A stretch of 64,000 nucleotides of DNA from Afipia sp. GAS231. GTDB taxonomy: Bacteria; Pseudomonadota; Alphaproteobacteria; Rhizobiales; Xanthobacteraceae. Where the stretch lies: the NCBI RefSeq assembly GCF_900103365.1, contig NZ_LT629703.1, positions 5,814,501-5,878,500 on the forward strand, written 5' to 3'. Of this stretch, positions 62,067 to 64,000 are shown piece by piece (positions within the stretch are counted from its first letter, which is position 1; each line of letters starts with the position of its first letter). The notes beneath the pieces are model-generated. The model searched no databases and was not told the DNA's origin. It saw only the letters and a program-made list of their open reading frames with translations. The position numbers and the translations under genes were made by a program.

Positions 62067-63089
62067 ATGCTTGCATACGTCCTCACGCGATACGGCGGCC
62101 CGGAAGGCTCGGCGTTGATGGAGTTCCCAGAACCAAAGCTTCGGCCGCGGGACATCCTCGTCAACGTGCGCGCGGCGGGTCTGAATCCGGTGGACATCGG
62201 TTTTCGGCAAGGAAAGCTGCGGCCCATCTATCGGCTGAAGCTTCCCCAGGTGCTCGGCAATGAGTTCGCAGGCGAGGTGCTCGCTGTCGGCGATGAGGTC
62301 ACACGGTTCTCCGCCGGCGATCGGGTGTTCGCCCGGACCGAGAAGGATCGGCTGGGCGCCTTCGCGGAACAGGCAGCTGTCGGTGAAGACTGCGCCGCCC
62401 ATATGCCCTCAAATATGGATTTCGAGGAAGCGGCGGGCGTGCCCCTTGCGGCGCTGACCGCGCTCCAGGCCTTGAGGGGCGAACTCGGCGTGAAGTCGGG
62501 GCAGAGGGTCTTCATTTCGGGCGGTGCCGGTGGCGTCGGCACGTTCGCGATCCAGATCGCCAAATGGCTGGGCGCCCATGTTACGACGACCGCTTCGAAG
62601 CGGGGAGAGGCCTTGGTGCGCTCGCTCGGGGCTGATGAGGTGATCGACTACACAAGCGACGATCTCTCCAGGTTCGGAAAGGATTTTGACGCGGGCTTTG
62701 ACCTGATCGGGGGCGAGACCTTGGACCGGATGTTCAAGATCATGAAGCCCGGGACCAGGATCGTGTCGGTCGCCGCCGTTCCGGAGCCGCAGACCGCGCG
62801 GAAGGATCTCGGCGGTCGCAGGATTCTGGCCGTAGCCTTCTGGGCCATCAGCTACGGCGTCAGGCAGCGCGCGCGGCGCGCGGGCGTCGGCTACAGATTC
62901 CTGTTCATGCATCCGAGCGGGAGCGATCTGGCTCTGCTCGCGGACCTGATCGAACAAGGCCACCTTCGGGTCATCATCGACAAAACCTATCCCTTCGCCA
63001 AAGTCGCCGAGGCCCTCGCTTACGTTGAGACCGGTCGCGCTAAAGGGAAGGTCGTCGTCATCCAACAAATTTCGTCCTCTCGACCGTAA
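62067..63089 (+). CDS. Zinc-free MDR oxidoreductase (quinone oxidoreductase-like)
   Basis: 340-aa MDR enzyme. LGNEFAGEVLAVGDEV, SGGAGGVGTFAIQIAKWLGAHV (Rossmann) and GADEVIDYT are clear; zinc-ligand cysteines are absent. AGGAG precedes ATG 62067. Family members reduce quinones or enones with NADPH. Divergent from the MerR gene and sharing its promoter type with the SDR gene. Confidence 0.9.
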   Translation: MLAYVLTRYGGPEGSALMEFPEPKLRPRDILVNVRAAGLNPVDIGFRQGKLRPIYRLKLPQVLGNEFAGEVLAVGDEVTRFSAGDRVFARTEKDRLGAFAEQAAVGEDCAAHMPSNMDFEEAAGVPLAALTALQALRGELGVKSGQRVFISGGAGGVGTFAIQIAKWLGAHVTTTASKRGEALVRSLGADEVIDYTSDDLSRFGKDFDAGFDLIGGETLDRMFKIMKPGTRIVSVAAVPEPQTARKDLGGRRILAVAFWAISYGVRQRARRAGVGYRFLFMHPSGSDLALLADLIEQGHLRVIIDKTYPFAKVAEALAYVETGRAKGKVVVIQQISSSRP

Positions 63090-63206
63090 ACGTCCATTTG
63101 GAATGGACGCCGGTACCATCAACGCCCGTCAGCGCGCCTACAACGTCGACCCCGGCCCGCCCGCACGTCGGCGCTCGAACTCGTGGAAGAGAAAGGAGTA
63201 GACCAC

Positions 63207-63632
63207 ATGGGACTTGTCTCGAGCATAACGGCAGTGTGTTTGGCACTGGCTATCGGAATTGCGACATCTGGCAACGCGAACGCTCAAACGGACGGTGATC
63301 TGTCGGGTATCTGGTTGACGCAGGATCAGGGCTCGACCGTTCGTATCAGTCGCTGTAGCCGCGGTTATTGTGGATCTATCGTCAACGCCACAAAAGGTGC
63401 CGTCGATGCAAACAACCCGGATCTGAGATTAAGAACACGACCGCTGGAAGGCTTGATGATACTTCAGGCCCCAACCCCGACGGCAGATGGTTTTGCAGGC
63501 CAGCTTTACAACCCGAGAGACGGAAAGAGTTATTCCGGACGCCTTGTAGTCACAGGTAAAAACTCACTGTCAGTAACTGGTTGCGTGATGGGAGTCTTTT
63601 GTAGATCCCAAGCTTGGGTCCGTTCCCAATAA
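63207..63632 (+). CDS. DUF2147 exported protein
   Basis: 141-aa protein with a signal peptide (to about NANAQ) and the DUF2147 fold: LSGIWLTQDQGSTVRISRC, NPDLRLRTRPLEGLMIL, GFAGQLYNPRDGKSYSGRL and VTGCVMGVFCRSQAWVR. The family is periplasmic, lipocalin-like in form, function unproven. AAGGAG precedes ATG 63207; the frame is open eight codons further upstream. Confidence 0.85.
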   Translation: MGLVSSITAVCLALAIGIATSGNANAQTDGDLSGIWLTQDQGSTVRISRCSRGYCGSIVNATKGAVDANNPDLRLRTRPLEGLMILQAPTPTADGFAGQLYNPRDGKSYSGRLVVTGKNSLSVTGCVMGVFCRSQAWVRSQ

Positions 63633-64000
63633 CTTCAGTCGATAAAATATGCCCTATCGCCGGCGAGCTGACACAGCCCAAGGACTGATGGTAAGCTGTC
63701 GACAGATAGTGGCGCTCGACCTGCCAAAGTTGCCGCGGCTCTTCACACTTGGGACTGGGGCTATCGCTGATCTTTAACAGGGACCCTGCGACCGGGGGAG
63801 TGCCAGGTGGTCTTGCGGCGATCGCTGGTGGGTCTTTAAGGTTTGGACGGAGAACCTCCGATACAAGGTTAGCAAGGCTCCTGGCGACTTTTTGCCAACC
63901 CAGTTCCCCGTTGCAGATGAAGGCTTGCTTGCTTGCGCACAAATTGTCCTAGTCAGGGACCCCCAAAAGTGCCTGCAGCGCAGTTTTGCTAACGTTTCCC
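63633..64000. other. Gene-free stretch at window end
   Basis: About 368 bases; short frames on both strands show no signal peptide or domain. The next gene probably starts beyond the window. Confidence 0.4.

Noticed and set aside
63749..63952. 67-codon frame at the window end
   Set aside because: No signal, domain or ribosome site; both strands are equally open.

Overview
The window looks like chromosome from a Bradyrhizobium-type alphaproteobacterium (Nitrobacteraceae). This is inferred from the GC-rich coding style, many small secreted protein families I know mainly from that group (DUF3551, IalB-like and short Cys-containing exported proteins), a 27-residue Lys/Ala-rich peptide, and IS110 and IS1182 elements. 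There is one tRNA gene (Gln, TTG), no rRNA and no CRISPR array. Layout: 0-8 kb carries a secreted type II PHB depolymerase with a fibronectin III tail, an IalB-like protein, an IS110 transposase in repeat-rich DNA, a MalY/PatB-type lyase and a DmdC-like acyl-CoA dehydrogenase, then tRNA-Gln. From 8.7 to 12.8 kb a leftward run of five small-molecule redox genes (ABM monooxygenase, AhpD-like, nitroreductase, quinone oxidoreductase, Gfo/Idh/MocA with an unusual EWP motif) diverges from a LysR gene. From 14 to 18 kb a GST-like gene is followed by an aldehyde dehydrogenase and a GMC oxidoreductase that together carry three one-base deletions. From 18 to 23.5 kb is a scrambled mobile region: a short tyrosine recombinase, two inverted IS1182 copies (one truncated and reading into its neighbour) and a tandem duplication of a DUF3551 gene. 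From 23.7 to 52.2 kb lies the most interesting part. Eleven intergenic copies of a directional 14-bp element (consensus GATTTTGCATAGTC) each sit about 50-125 bp upstream of a start codon and point at that gene. The genes concerned encode a PAS histidine kinase, a DUF1254 protein, a TAXI-type binding protein, a SphA/MetA-type outer membrane protein, a HlyD-type adaptor, several small exported proteins, a formylglycine-generating enzyme (FGE) translationally coupled to a Tat-exported sulfatase, and a second, Sec-exported sulfatase. The second sulfatase leads a rightward set with two paired small exported proteins, a duplicated-domain protein, a DyP peroxidase and a catalase-like heme protein. 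Candidate regulators (FixJ-type response regulator, lone receiver, hybrid sensor kinase, AraC protein) lie inside the cluster. I infer an uncharacterised regulon for periplasmic sulfate-ester and oxidative chemistry. A 220-bp direct repeat, one copy starting in the tRNA-Gln 3' end (8.16 kb) and the other at 52.44 kb, brackets this 44 kb. From 53.7 to 60.3 kb a divergent LysR gene precedes an apparent operon: an iron-sulfur CCG protein, a 2Fe-2S ferredoxin, an FAD ferredoxin reductase, a dicarboxylate symporter and an amidase. From 60.5 to 63.1 kb a MerR regulator lies between an SDR and a quinone oxidoreductase, both with 19-bp-spacer promoters sharing an operator-like sequence. A DUF2147 protein ends the window.
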